Shown here one piece after another: positions 14,185 to 29,100 of a DNA stretch of 64,000 nt. Origin of the DNA: Lethocerus indicus. Lineage: Eukaryota; Arthropoda; Insecta; Hemiptera; Belostomatidae. The position numbers were made by a program, and so were the translations under genes. Numbering within the stretch: the stretch's first letter is position 1; each line of letters opens with the position of its first letter. The notes under the pieces were generated by a model, which was not told where the DNA came from, did not search any database, and saw only the letters and a program-made list of their open reading frames with translations. The stretch is from positions 23,826,246 to 23,890,245 of the forward strand of contig JACDQD010000006.1 in NCBI GenBank assembly GCA_019843655.1, written 5' to 3'.

Positions 14185-17100
14185 ATGAGCCAAAATATTG
14201 GGGGAATGGCACCCTTTGTTAGGTATGTTTACACAAAAGTTTTCTTTCTACTTTGACAGACCTATTATATTAATAGTATTGGGATGTCTTTTAAGTTTTA
14301 AACAATTGTCCAAAAGATTCCCATAATCTACATCTTCACATTAGCTTATCGTTAGATTTATTACTGCCTTATAGTAGCTTCTCTGTACTATCAGGTATTT
14401 TGTTTAAACCTTAACATTTTCCTTAATAAATACATTCTTTGTTATATTAAACACCTGTAAGACCCTGCTATAAATGGTTTATTCATTAATGTAATTTTTT
14501 CATGTTGCATTCATTCCGACATGTTTCATATTAGTTTGGAAGTTTCTAATTTGATTACAAACAGATTATTATATATTCTTGGCAGTGTAAAATAAAAAAA
14601 AATAATTGTTACAGTGTTTTTTACAAGTGTTGTAAGGTTACAACATATGCTTAATAAGTATATTTCTCATTTTCATTTATTGTGAACCACCTGTATAAGT
14701 GGTCAGTTTAAATTAACCCAATGTATGAGTGCATTTTTTATCCGTTTGGATTTGCGTAATGCCATTTTGGAACTTGTACTGATGGTACTGGATTGTTTTA
14801 TTAATATGCTATGATTAAGTTTAATGTTTAAGTCATGAACATATTCAATTTGAGTTATCTACTTTACATAGTTATCGGAATGAAGTGCTCACTAAGTTAC
14901 AGATTTTAAGATTATCTGTCACGTATCTAGTTTTAAATATTCTTGTTTATAATGGATGTATTCCTACTATTCCTAGTATTTCGTTCATATTGAATGTATA
15001 AATGTAGTTTTACTTAATAAAATAAATAATATGAACTTACTCTTTTAGCAACATGCCAAGGGGGCGTAACCAGATGTACTATCCGCCATGCCCAGGGAGT
15101 GAACCGCATCCTCATATGACAAGACCACCATTTTTTTCTGATGATAAACTCAATTGTGGGTAAGTTGTTCTTTTTTACATTTTGTGAGTGGTAACTAAAA
15201 TATAATCATCTTTTAATTATTTAAAAGTTTAAGTATGAATTATTTTTATAGAATATACGTTATGGTAACAAACTTTTAACAGCATTCTCATATATTTACT
15301 CACATTTACATTTATTCTCTGCCTAATCTACTACATTATGTTTATTTATAATATTACTTTTTTATTAGTATTATGTAATTTATTTTAACATTCTTCCTTC
15401 CTTTAAATACCTTCAGTATTAATGTTGATTCTGTTACTGACATTATTGTTCATCATTTGGCATAAAATATTCAACTTAACAATGAAATGTGTATTATTTA
15501 ATGTGTAACACTCCTTAGTAAAACTTCAGTCATACATTTATAGTATTGTTATTTTCTGTGCATAATCTATTAGTGATACATACTATTTTATGAATTATGA
15601 GTGGAAATATTATGAAAGGTAATCTTTGAGAATGTTTCACCTAAAATCTATTGTTGGGTTTATGAAAATATATATACTCAGACTTCTATTTAGACCAAAC
15701 CTTATTATTATCATTGTTTTTCTTAATACCTAATATAATTGTGTTGATACAATAAGTTATTAACTCAGATTTAATAATAACACATGTTGAGGTAAATAGT
15801 ATAATTTATTTTGGAAATAATGTTTATTTTAGTTTATCAGTCTTAAAGTGATAAAACAGAAGTTATATTTTACTGTAGTTGTAATCTGGGATAGCTCTCA
15901 TTTTAATATTAGTATAAACATTATTTTAAAATGTTAAAACACTGTGAAAACAGGCTATTTATCATATTTTTTAAATGATTACATTTAAATCTATATATGT
16001 ATTAATAAGCAGCTAACAAAGTTTGTGTTCTGATGCAATATACATGTTACACTTTTTATGTTATATCTGCATTTGATATTTCATGTGGCATATCACTGTT
16101 TGCGATAATGTATTGCATACAACAGTGTTATGACACATGAAGATGTGGCGATATTCTTTTCTATTGATTGTTTACTCCTGAAACTTCTCTTTACAAAATG
16201 ATATTTCAATACAAAATTTGAACCCGATCATATTGATTTTGCGCAGTACCAATTTAAACATGCATAAACAAATACTCATATGATGTTTCTCTCTAGAATG
16301 GCTATGGGGGAGTTTAAGCCCCCAATGGTTACACAACCTGAACCACCTCCACCTAAAAAGAAAAGACGGACATCCAATAACAATAGTGCCAACCTTGCCA
16401 ATCATCAGCCACCTCCTGTTATGCAGGATTTACTTCCCCCTCCCTTGACAGGTATTGTATTCATTTCTCAAATTTTGAAAATTGCAGTTATTGCATGATC
16501 AACAAGATTAATTTTTAATATGCAGAGCTTTCTGTATAAATCTTCACTATGCATTATTTTTATTGGTTTGTATTGTTCCTCAATGCTGAGACCTATGTGA
16601 ATATAACAATTTTTTTTTACTTGTCAACATCTTGAATTTAGGTAACAAATAATACTTTCTATGCCTTCTATTTCTCTGGTAAAATATGAATCACCAAATA
16701 TATAATCATTAAATATAGTTTACCTGCTGAATTCCCATAATGATAAAATAGATCCTTGTCCAAAAAATCAGTCCCCAGGTTCTTCAGATTTTCTAAAGGA
16801 CTTATCTACTTATAACCATTGTTTACTTATAGTAATTCTTCAACCAATTCATCTGTGCTATGAAAAAATATTGTTGCATAATGGTAGTTAACTGCAAATT
16901 AACTAATATTTAAACCAACCTGAAAGTAGAAAACACTTTAGGGGGATAAAATAAATTCCCACTTATTTGATTTGGTAATCTTTGTTTCACCATTATGGTT
17001 GGTAATGAGTCACCAAATTAATGGTCCATGAATGGAAACATTGAATTTTTTTGGTACTCCATAGTCCAATTAAAGTTCTGATTAATACTTAGAACTCATT

Positions 17101-19535
17101 AATTTTACTTATTTCATTCACAGCTCCTAATTTAAATAACTAAGCATTTATTATTTTAGTCTTGAGCTTTGTATCTTTATCTATCTGAATACTTATTTTA
17201 ACTTCAGTTAGGGAATTTAATATCCTATCATTGGACTAAGGATAAATTTAATAATGTTTTGTTCACTTTCGTTGATTACCACATCTCCCAGGGTGAAGGA
17301 CCAGTGGTTATCCCGCAATTTATTACACATTTTACCAGAAAATAACTGAACTGGAGGTACATTTTTTCATTTTAATCAAATTGACCGAAAACAAGGTACC
17401 AAAAAATGTGGTAATATCAGAGATCATTTTACGTGTGTGCAATGGATTCACTTATCCTTGATGTTTATCCTCCAGAAACAATTGACTATTGTTCTTTACG
17501 CAGTATAATTCTTTTCAGGTTATGGTGATACAATTGTTGCATCAAATCCTTTTGATGATACTCCACCATCTCAACAGAGTATGACTCACTTAGGATCTGG
17601 AAATATGGGTCCACGACACATGCCTTGTGGTCCTCCGATGATGATGGGTGGGCCTTCATGTACAATGGCTGGTTCACCAATGAACTGTGGTCCACCGATC
17701 AGTCCAATGGGCATGTGTGGCCCACCCATGATATCCAGCCCAATAGGGCAGAATAGGAGCCCTATGTGCGGACCTCCCATGATGTGTGGACCACCACCGG
17801 GTAGCCCTATGCAGCATAGGAGTCCCACCGTCGGTAGCCCTTTGTTAAATATGGACTGTATGGGCCAATCTAGAAAAGGTTCACCTATGATGGGTCATCC
17901 TATGAACTGTGTGTCTCCTATGGACAGTCCTATAGGAAATGGACCTATGTGCGGTTCTATGTCTAGCCCTATCATGGATATTAGGCCTATGAATAGTCCT
18001 ATGTGTATGAACAATGGTGCACCGAACAATATGCAACAGTGTAATATGCAAAGTGATGTGTGTAAAAGTGGGAATGTGAATGCTAATGGACCTGCAAGAC
18101 AACAAAATGCCATGGTCAATCACCATCCTCCTCCATCAGGGCATCAGGCTAGTGGCATGAACATGCATCCAGGAATGCATCCTATGTCTATGCAACATCC
18201 ACCCCACGGATATCCACCCCCTAAACCTATGCCTGTTTCTGCAGGAAAGGTATGGAAACTTAATTATACGTTTGTTTAAACCAGTTTAGTTTTTTCATGT
18301 TTGCATTAGTCTGATATATCAAAGTTGTGTGATTGCAGTATATTATTTTGTATTTACCGTTTTAACACGCATTTTAATGTTATCAGTCCAACAGAAGTAT
18401 TAATATTGTTCTACCCATTGAAATCCAAGGAGGAACTTGTTTTCTGTTATTATTTATACATTGTTTAATATCTCCTTGTTGGCACAATCCCGTACAATCT
18501 TCCCAGATTGAAAATAATACCATAATTTTCCAGTACTATTGTCTTTGTTTTATTACTTTGATAAATAATAGTATGTGTATTTATTATTATATAGCAGTTC
18601 AAATAATATTAATGCATCCATGGATCTCATTAAAGGTTCACAGCCACCCAAAACTGTTAATTTATCATTTTTTGAGAACATTTCTTCAAATTTATAATTC
18701 ATTCTCATTAATAAACAAATAAGTTTCAAATTCAGTGTCATGTATGTGATTAATTAATTGTTATTAAAAATTTGCCATCAATGAACCATAAACATATGCA
18801 ATCTTTTTTTTAAGGTGTATCCTGTGGATCAACCTATGGTATTCAATCCTCAGAACCCCAATGCTCCCCCCATTTATCCGTGTGGTGTTTGTCATAAAGA
18901 AGTGCATGACAATGACCAAGCAATACTTTGTGAATCTGGGTGCAATTTTTGGTTTCACAGGTATAGAGAAAAATAAATTCATATATATGCAATATATTTT
19001 GTAAACTCATGATTATTGCTTAATAATTAAAAGCCAAAGTTTGGTTTAAGAAAATCATCAAAACATAATATGATATTAATTATTTCATATTAAATCAACC
19101 CTGTGATCACGAATAGGGTGCATAACAGCTAACCCCTAATTGCACCCTATCAAAAAAATATAAATACAGAAAAAAATATGAATGCATATTAAATCATTAA
19201 AGCAAATAATTATTTAATAAAGGTATCCAAAGCACTGATTCATTTCTCTGAAATGAGATAATAAGATATATACTAAGAATTTGTTACCAATTAAAAAATA
19301 TGTAGATACATTATAACCTAATAATAAGTTTACAAATGAAATACAGTAAGTTTGCTTTAAACATTAACATTATCTGTCTCATTTCTCATTAACTTACATT
19401 GTTCTTTTTTCCAGGGTGTGTACAGGTTTGACTGAAGCTGCGTATCAATTGTTAACAGCTGAAGTATACGCAGAATGGGTGTGTGACAAGTGTCTTTCTA
19501 CCAAGAACATACCTCTTGTCAAGTTTAAACCTTAA
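14185..19535 (+). CDS. pygo: Pygopus, PHD-finger Wnt co-activator
   Basis: Six coding exons: 14185-14222, 15049-15159, 16297-16451, 17519-18249, 18815-18960 and 19415-19535. Phases chain to a 433-residue protein. The start ATG opens MSQNIGGMAPFV and is the only in-frame one in exon 1. A basic nuclear-localisation stretch (KKKRR) falls near residue 77. The N-terminal homology domain carries the hallmark NPF at about residue 111 (DTIVASNPFDD). A long Met/Pro/Gly/Cys-rich linker follows. The C-terminal PHD finger spans about residues 368-418, with the Cys4-His-Cys3 pattern visible (PCGVC, LCESGC, WFHRVC, CDKC). In the family, the PHD binds methylated H3K4 and BCL9/Legless, linking beta-catenin/Armadillo to the transcription machinery in the nucleus. 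Family assignment is secure. The linker is the least conserved part and is unusual in its MCGPPM-like repeats. Confidence 0.96.
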
Positions 19536-20934
19536 ATTTCACCACTGAGCCTATATGTATTAACAATATTACAGTTTCATCGTCCCCCTTCGTCTTGAAA
19601 AATGCCTTCCTCGGTTGCATTTTGAAATCATTTTTTAGTTTTATGTAAGATTTGTAGGTTTGGCATTTCATATGTAATATCTGGCTTTATTTTAATTGTA
19701 TGACTTTTGTTCATCCTTATTTCAAAGAATGTGCAGAAACTTTATTTTTGGAGTTACCTAATATATGATTAAAAAAAAGAATGTTCTGAAAATCAGTCTA
19801 CAATTCTTAAAGTTTTCATTTGAAAAACATGACTGTGTGACTAGAATTTAGAATTATGACGAATGATATTACTTTGCAGTGCATAAACCTATCTATCTTA
19901 ACATTTGTTCAATTTATTAAAATATATTTTTATGTATGGAAATTTGTTGTGAGCCAAGCTCGCAATTTGGCTTGGACAAAGGAATAATTTGTGTGCCATG
20001 TTAATATTATCCTAGGTACCTGTTGAATGTAACTTTGACTCAACTAAGAATTGATTTCCTTCCGGGTGCATTGTTCAGACGGATTAAGTGTGTGTGCAAA
20101 TAAGTCATATTCATAGATCTCACATAATTTATACAACTGTCCAAGAATTGGAGAGCCTTGCGTCTGCTCTAACATCCAATTGTTGCTCTTAGGTGGGACA
20201 GAGTTAAGCTTTTGAGCAATACAATGACATTGCATTCTCTTTGGGGGGGTGAGAAATCTTTGAATTTCACTGTGCCTTGAACTGAGTCTCAGTACCCTTG
20301 AGGGAGGGAATAAAGCTACTCTTGAAAAATTATGCTTTAAGTTGTACTATAGAAAATTTGTTCCTTGATTTATAATTTAAATAATAACCCGGTTTAAATA
20401 TTTTCAACTTGTTCAAATGAAAGGTGTAATATTAGTGATAATACACTAAGAGTAAACACAATATTCTCAAAAGGTTTTATGCATAGCTTTCATGACTTGA
20501 ACTCTCATTGAACTTGTTTCTCGGTGTTTTGTATACACTAAATTTGGGAGGAATCCATGTAGGTCAACTTAATAGAACATGTGGTGCACACATTGTCTGT
20601 AAAACTTATTGTTATGCAAGAACTTGTAAAATATAACCAAGAAACAAACGGGTCATAAAGTTGCATAGAAATTTTGTATATACTATATTTTGTTATTTTT
20701 ATTTAGCTTTTATAACACAATCTCACATCAAGTAAACAAGTTAATATAGCAATAATTAAGTGGTACAATTACTTCAACAGGTGAAGCAGGCAAAGGTCAT
20801 TCTTGTAATGAATAGGACATTTTGTTGTAAAGTTTAAAAATTGATCCATGTTATTGCAAAAGTACAGCCATGTTGTGTATAGAAACTTCAAAATGATCCA
20901 TTCATAATGTGAATGCCCTCTTGTTAAAAATAAA

Positions 20935-20961
20935 TTATTATTATTATTATTATTATTATTA
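20935..20961. repeat. (TTA)n microsatellite
   Basis: About nine near-perfect TTA units directly after an AATAAA hexamer, probably in or just past the pygopus 3'UTR. Confidence 0.95.
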
Positions 20962-21380
20962 TAATGTGTTTGTAAATATCATGGATATTATATTGTTACG
21001 AATGCACGTGCTTAGGTGTATATGAAATTGTATTGCTCATTTGGTAATTAACTAATTATAATAATAGTCTCAAGTATTCGTCCATTGCAGACAAACTTTA
21101 ATTGAAACTGGTAGAAATGTAATTAAAAGTTGTCACAGTTGTCTGAAACTATAATAACATGATTTGTTTCAGCTGTATTATATAAAATGCAATCAAACTG
21201 CCTTTAATTGGATTTTACTAGTATGGTGTACATGAACATTTGTAAATTGAAAATTGTAATAAAACAGTTAACATGTTTAATAGTGTTCATAAATGACATC
21301 ATTATAACAAATGTGGCTAACATGTTGCTCACATCATCAATCTAAAAACAATTCAGTTGTTGAGCCGAATCAGTTTTTTA

Positions 21381-21383
<3 letters not shown>

Positions 21384-21427
<44 letters not shown>
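21384..21427. repeat. (AT)n microsatellite
   Basis: Seventeen AT units followed by a short interrupted continuation after one GT. Confidence 0.95.
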
Positions 21428-23111
21428 GAAGAGGATTCCCAGATTGTTATTCATTAATAGTATTTATAAATATCAGCGTCCATCAATATCAGAATCAATA
21501 ACTCGAAATTTGTTCTTCACAGTTGTTTAAATTTTCTGAAAATATCTTGAAAATGAAATTGTATAAAGTATAGATACATAATATATAAATTGTATTTATT
21601 ATGATATGACTTTTATATACAATATTATTTTCCACAGAAAAAATAAAATGCAGACTATAATAATAGATCAACTAACAGTACAAAATATTCTTCAAGTGTC
21701 AGCTATGGAATTTTGCAAGATCCTACTTTATAAATTATTGTTATATATTTTGTTATTAAGTTACAAATGTTTTATGAAAATATTTCACTGTACAAAAATG
21801 TAATGACTTCCTGATTTTTACGGTACAGTTTATTGTTTTTACTTTGTGTAATGTGTGGTCAAGCACAAAAGGCTAATGAATGATTCTTTTTATATTGAGT
21901 CTTTTATTATACTCACCTAGCAGATTTTTTTAACTTGAAATATAGATTAGGAATCATTTAAATCCTTTCATACTTTTAAAATTACTAAGTTAATACCTAG
22001 GATATCATTTTTTATAGTCTATACCTTAATTGAGAATGGGACTTTGTCTGCACAAGAATTAATGATTTGTCATAGAAACAATAGGTGGTAACATGTACTC
22101 AAAAACATGCTGTCGTTGGGTGGACGTATTTACACAGTAATTTATTGTCCCACGTTCTGATTTCAACGTACATTTGAGGTCTCATAAATATGAGAATTAA
22201 ATATAAAATTAAAATTCGATCTAGCATAAGGAAGGTAAAGTATATTTGATGTATTACAAGAAAATACATTCAACGAAAATAGTAGGTACGCGTCATCAAC
22301 GAAATGATCGCTCACTGTACATTGTTAGGTTATGTTGAGAATGCACGAATGGTGCTGAACATAACTTGTATACACAAATATTAAACAAAATTGAAAAAAG
22401 AAATACGTAAATGACCTTTTATTGGTACTGGAATCGGAAATATTTTATCAGTATAAAATTAATTCGATTCTTGTTAGCTACAAGCCACGTTTACCTTTTT
22501 TCTAATTCTTGAGAGCCGTAAATTGGATTTTATATTTATATAGTGTAATATTATTACAATTGTGTAATCAATTTTACATAATTTTTATACATTCAGATTT
22601 TTCGATACTGGTTTTTCCAGCGTGATCTCTTGTGATTGCAAAGAGAAAACTTTTTCATTTAAGTTAGTAGCGTTTGTTTCCTTCCCAACAGCAGGAGGGC
22701 GCTTGCGCTGCGTTTGTGATATGCTTTAATACATACATAAGCAAAATGGTTGGTTGGTTTTAGTTTGCTCGATTTACCTTTGCCTTAATTATAAATTTGC
22801 GTTCCGTGACTCCTAACGTTACTAGGCCGAGTGATATTAATTTCGTGTACAGTTTAAGTGCTAAAATTATTTAAAACGGGTCTACAAAGAAACCGGGTAC
22901 AGGTTTTCTTTCTGAAGTTTTCTTATTTTAAATGAGTATTCGGTGCAAGTAGTTGTTGTTACACCGTTTATAAACACGTCTTCTAATACACCATTGTTTA
23001 TAACTATGACTAAGATGTTTTAGTGGTATTTACGGGACATTAAAGAAAATAATTTTCGTAATTTCGTTTGCCGTAACTTGTATAGTGACAGTTATTTTTA
23101 TTTAAACTGAA

Positions 23112-26100
23112 ATGAGTAAGAGGAGGAGAACATCTTCTGTTGCTAGTCGAGGTTTGGAAGATGATGAATCTGATTCACAACAGGCTCCTGAACCTTCTAG
23201 GAAGAAAAAGAAATTGGACCCAGTAAGTTTTTTTATTCTTTGGTATTCCATAGTGCTATATTTAACATGCTTAGAATTTGTAGTACTATTTCTCAGAATA
23301 ATGTAAACGTGGTTAGTGTATTACATTTAATTATAAATGAATGAAGTATTGTCTGTTTGAGTTCTGTTGCATACAAATTAAGATATTGCACACAACTTAA
23401 ATGCTGTTATTTATTTATGGGGTCCTTTCTATTTCATTTGTTACAATTTTCATTAGAAGCCCAGTTTTTTGTAAACAATTCAAACCTAAATTTATGTTTA
23501 CTTGTACTGTGTATTTTATTTTTGGAATGTTATTCCATTTTATGGGTATGCATATATACATGTATATGTATATAAGTATATACTTTGTAATGAGTAAATT
23601 AAAATTTGACATGATATTTACATCATGACATGTATTAACTTTTAAAACTTTAAATTGTCAGTTTTTATATTTCTTATATTGTAAAATCAGCTTAGCAGTT
23701 TGTAATATGCTTTGTATGAACTTATTCCACTTCCATAGTTAATGCAATTATATTAAAATTAAAATTGATAATATTTATTTGTTTAGACAGAACTAGTGCA
23801 GCATCTGTACGATATACTTCGTAACCATAAAAAGGATGATGGTACACTTTTGTGTGATGCCTTTATTCGTGCACCAAAAAGAAGACAAGAACCTGCTTAC
23901 TATGAGGTTATTGTTTATCCATACTGTAAATTTGATTTATGTTCCTTCAAAATGATAACATTAGGAAAATACAAAAAATAAAAAATGTATTGTTTAATTT
24001 AATAGATGATAATATAATTAAATATTAAATCCATTTATTTATTGTCTTATTACATAAATCTTTAATGCAGAGGCCACAACTAAGCATTTAGCACTTAAAT
24101 TGTATATTAGGGGACCTCAGTGGCTCAGGGGTTGAGCGAGCATCTGTGGACCCAGAGGTTGGCGGTTTGAATCCGCTCAGGAAATGATGAAAAACCTGAC
24201 TCTGCCAAGGATATTAGTTAGTCATAAGTAGGGAAAGTGATCTGAGAAATAAGTGCCCCCTCCGATCACAAAAAGTACATATCAACCAAGGCACACTTGT
24301 ACTATAAAAAAAAATGAAAAACAGTTGTCATTGAATTACATGAAAAATACTTATTCTATTATCTTATTATAGAATTCAGTTCATTAATACTTAATCGTAA
24401 TTTCTAAACAATTTAAAACACATCTCATAAATGCCTCTGATTAATCTGTACTTCATTGTAGGTTGTTTCTAACCCAATAGACCTCCTGAAGGTACAACAA
24501 AAAATCAAGACAGATGAATATGAAGACATTGAAGAATTGGCTTTAGATATGGAACTCCTCGTAAATAATGCAAAGGCATTCTATAAGGTGTTTAATTATA
24601 TTATGCAAAGAATTAGTTGCGTGTTGTAATGATTACATTTCTTATTCAAACTGATTTTTTTACACTTTTAAACTATAAAAGTATCAAGAAATATACCAAT
24701 ACTTTACCTCTACCACTTTATTCAATTTCTTGTACATTTCTATTTTATTAAGTTATTTACATTTTTTTTAGATGTAATTAGTTGCTTCATTGATTTATGA
24801 ATTTTTGTATAATTTCAGTTATGTAAAACTCATGATGTAATTTTCCCATTTGTTATGTGTTTGTTAAATTGAACCATCTGTTGTAAACATGTATTATAGT
24901 TGATTCAGCAAAGCTTTCCATGACCAGAATTTCATTTATCATTATCTAACTTCCAGTAAGATTACTTGATATTATGGGAGAACATTGGGCAGCAGGTGTT
25001 GAATCCCTGTCTAATATTCTTTCGGTTGTTGGAGAATACTTGAGAGTTCGTTTATTTCATTTGCACAAGGTATTCATTTTGTATGAACATAAAATATGTT
25101 TATAGCGGACATCACAAGAATATAAGGATGCGTGTGAACTTTGGGATTTGGTTCAGAGTGCTAAAACTAAATTATTAGAAGAAGCAAAGTTATTAGAAGA
25201 AGAACCGAAAGGAAAAATTATTCTGAAAGTGGGAAAGCTGGTGAGTTTTTGTTTCTTTTATTAATATTAATTTAAATCAGTCTAAGGGGTCTCAATGGCT
25301 CAGGCATTGAGCATGCACCTGTGGACTCAGAGATTGGGGGTTCAAACCTGCCCAGGTAAATGATGAAAAATGTAGGGAAAGTGATCAGAGAAGTGCACAC
25401 TCCCTCCAATCACAAAAAGTGCATATCAGCTTGCACACTTGCGCTATATAAATACAAAGAAAAAATCAATCTAATATTCAATAAATAATTATTACAATTA
25501 ATACATTTTATATTTCTTTTTGGTTGTACACTATTTGTCACAATAATAGGATTTAGATGGTAGGCCATAGTTTTGGTATATGTGTAGGGATTCTGAAATG
25601 CTCTTATGTCATTTTCATAAGTATGTGCAAATCTTTCTAGAACACTTTTTAGTAGGTTATTATTTTAAAGTTAGAATTAATCTAGATAAATTTGTTTATC
25701 CTTGTTTTGTTGGAATTGTATGTATAATAATACAATACATTTTGATATCAGTCCTATTAAAATCTAAAGATATAGAAACAAGAAATATCACTGACTACTA
25801 AATGCATTACGGAGATTGGAAGGTTGACTTGTGAAAATAAGATAATCTTCTTATCTGTCTTATTATTATGTCCTTCAGGCAAGGAAAGCTGCAGCTGCTG
25901 AAGCAAAAAGAGCTGATGATACTGAAGACACTTCTGAAGGGTCAACACATTATGATGAAGAACTCAATATGTGTGAAGATTTATTTACAGCTGTCATGAC
26001 AGCAACTGCTGATGATGGTCGTGCTCTTCATACTGCATTTCAGTTGTTGCCATCTAAGAAGGTATCCAAAATATGTTGGAGTAGTAAATCATTTTCAAGA

Positions 26101-29100
26101 ATAATTATGGATGATCCAGGCAAATACTTGGAACTTGACTGATTTCAATCCACTCTTCAGTTTTGAAATTGAATATTTTCTGTAGTAAAGCATATTCCAA
26201 TAATTATGTAATTAAAATATTTAGAAAATAGTGAACCAGTTCATTGTGCTATTTTCATATTTCAGCGCTACCCAAATTATTATGAAGTCATTGAAAATCC
26301 CATTGACCTCCGTATGATTGCCACCAAAATTCAACAATCAAAGTATACAAGTTTAGGAGAAATGGAAAAGGATTTGATCCTTATGACTAGAAATGCTTGT
26401 ACTTTTAATGAACCCGGTTCTCAGATATATAAAGATGCAAAGTCATTAAGGAAAGTAGTACTGGCTAAGAAAATAGAGGTTGAACAAGGAAAATATCCTT
26501 CTCCAAGTAAAAGCAGTGAAAGGATCAGGTAGGCTATAGTGAAACATAATTTTGTCAAATGATGAGTGGTGTACTTTTATGATATGATTTTATTCAGTAG
26601 TTCTCATTAATACTGGTTATAATATAATATCCAATCAATAGATTACGATATATAATTTGGGGATACTGGGTCAGAGTGGGCTGGGGTATGTGTTCCACAC
26701 AGTTGCTAATTTTGTTTTTTACTATAGACATAAAAAAGCTTTCAACCTTGGTGTTTGCCATGACTCTGGATTAAGATTAGGTTAGGTCAATCATAATGCA
26801 CTTAACCTAACAATTATTATAACTATACCTCGAAAAATATTTAATTATTGGATTCTTAACTGTTTTCTTAATTGTTTTTATTTTTTCATTTTAATATGTT
26901 GTTAAAATATCTCCATAAAGTATCTTAAATTCTTTTCCTTTACATGTTAGAAATTAAGTGTTTTTAATAAAATTGTTCAAAATTATTATAAGTGATATTT
27001 TTTATACCAAGTTTTCAAATGCCTTTCAGAAACAAAAGGTTACGTGGTACTCAATCTCTTTCTGCTGTCACTGCTGCTCTTAAAACAGAAGAGGACGATG
27101 ATGATGATGACGAAAATGGAAGCATTGTTGATGAAGAACCAGACAATCCATGTTGGCAACTTTTCAATACTGTTAAATCAGCTACAAATGCCCAAGGTTT
27201 TTAAAATTTTATTTTGAGTGGTTTTGGGGAAGTGTAATTTCTTCTATTTCAGGTTTTTTCTATCTTAACAAAATAATTTTAGAAAATATTTCAGTGATTC
27301 AGTTAATAGTTATTTGTTATTTACTTGTCAATCCCTTTTCTACATGAATGGTTGTTGATTTTTTTTATGTATCAACTATTTATTTCTTTGTTTTAGGTCA
27401 GTCTATCTCAGAGCCATTTTATAAACTTCCATCAAAACGCTACTACCCTGATTACTATAAGGAAATTAGAAATCCAATGTCACTCTTCCAAATTGGTAAA
27501 AAACTACAGGTAGGCATATTATACATCTTTAAATCGTCATTATTTTCTGTAATGAATGAGTATATTATATTGATCATTTATCTGTTTAATAGAAAGGGCA
27601 TTATGGAACTGTTAGTGAAGTTGCTGGTGACATGAATATAATGTTTGAGAATGCTAAGAAGTACAATCGACCAGATTCTAAATTATACAAGGTACAGATA
27701 CTGTTACTCAATTCCTGGACTGTTTGAAAAATAGGAATCACATTTTGAATTTTTTTTTCAGTGTGATATGACATTAACAAATTTACATTACCCTAGCACT
27801 AAGCCATTTTTTATTTTTTATATAGGATGCCGTTAAACTGCAAAAATTAATGCAGAAAAGAGTTCAGGAACTTCTTGACTTTGACCATCAGGTATCATTA
27901 TTGTTATAACTTTTAATAATATTCATTATGACATATTATTTTCATGAATTGATTAAATGTACCCATATATCATTGGAATTTTGTATTCAGTATTCAGCAA
28001 GTGAAGATGATTCTGTAGAAGAAACCCCAGTGAAGAAAGTGGTTAAAACACCTATACCAGGTGGTATGTCAACATCAACTACTGCTACTACTCGTCTATT
28101 AACTCGTGGAAAATATTTGGATAATATTCCCCTCAAACGTCGACTGTATTCACTTTGTAAATGTCTTATGCAGCATGTTGTAAGTGAAATATTTTCATTT
28201 TTTTCTATTTTAACTAAAAGAATCATAGTAGTCCTTATGTATATATCATAGAAGTCTTATTGTAGTATTTTTATCATTAATGTAAAGATAACTCTACTTT
28301 ATAACTAGATAGTCTACTTTCTTTATAGTGTGAAGATGGAAGGCAACCAATGTTGATGTTCATGGAGAAGCCATCTAAAAAAATTTACCCAGATTACTAT
28401 AAGGTAATAGCACAGCCTATTGATATGTTGACAATACAAGCTAACATCAAAGCAGAGAAGTACACATCTGAAGAGGAAATTCTTAGTGACTTTAAGGTAT
28501 TTTTGTTATGACATTGTTCTAAAATAAAAATTTTACTTACTTACCCAGATTAAATTTTCATCTGCTTTTTAAATGAAAAATCTAAAATAATTGGTTATCA
28601 AACTCATATCAGAAATTAAAGATTTATCATGTGATATTTTTGAATTTTCGTACATTTCTGTTACAGTTAATGTTCTCAAATTGTAGAAAGTACAATGAAG
28701 AAGGTTCTATGATTTATGAAGACGCAATAAGTTTAGAAAAGGTACTTATAGATAAAGTAAAGGAGCTTGGCCCATTAGACAAGAATGCCCTAACTGAAAA
28801 GAAGACACCAAAAGGGTACTGCTCAATATAATTTTTTGTGTTTGCATAATAAAACTGTAGCTACATAGGGTTGAATCAATTATTTAATATAAGTTTATAT
28901 ACTTGTTTATAATTTTTTCAAATGAGTTGATTCCTTTATTTCAGATTGCCTATTGGTGCTAAAATAAAAAAAGTAATGACTCCAAATCAGGCATCACCAG
29001 CCAAGGTTTTGGACCAAGCCACAGCCCAGAAATTTAGAACATTGTATCATGCAATTAGGGACTACAGAGATCCAAAAGGAAGGCAGTTGTCACAAATTTT

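Larger units (their letters stand above)
19536..23111. other. pygopus 3'UTR, intergenic DNA and polybromo 5' region
   Basis: AATAAA hexamers at 20309 and 20929 are possible polyadenylation signals for pygopus. A (TTA)n tract (20935-20961) and an (AT)n tract (21384-21427) lie here. There is no coding exon that I can support. The last 500 bases before the polybromo ATG are less AT-rich and probably hold its promoter and 5'UTR. Confidence 0.55.

Noticed and set aside
17586..18126. Minus-strand open frames within the long pygopus exon
   Set aside because: They are shadows of the Met/Pro/Gly repeat codons of Pygopus, which is confirmed by its PHD and NPF motifs.
24110..24182. A functional tRNA gene
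   Set aside because: The A and B boxes are present but the cloverleaf stems do not form and a SINE body and A-rich tail follow; a second copy confirms a SINE.
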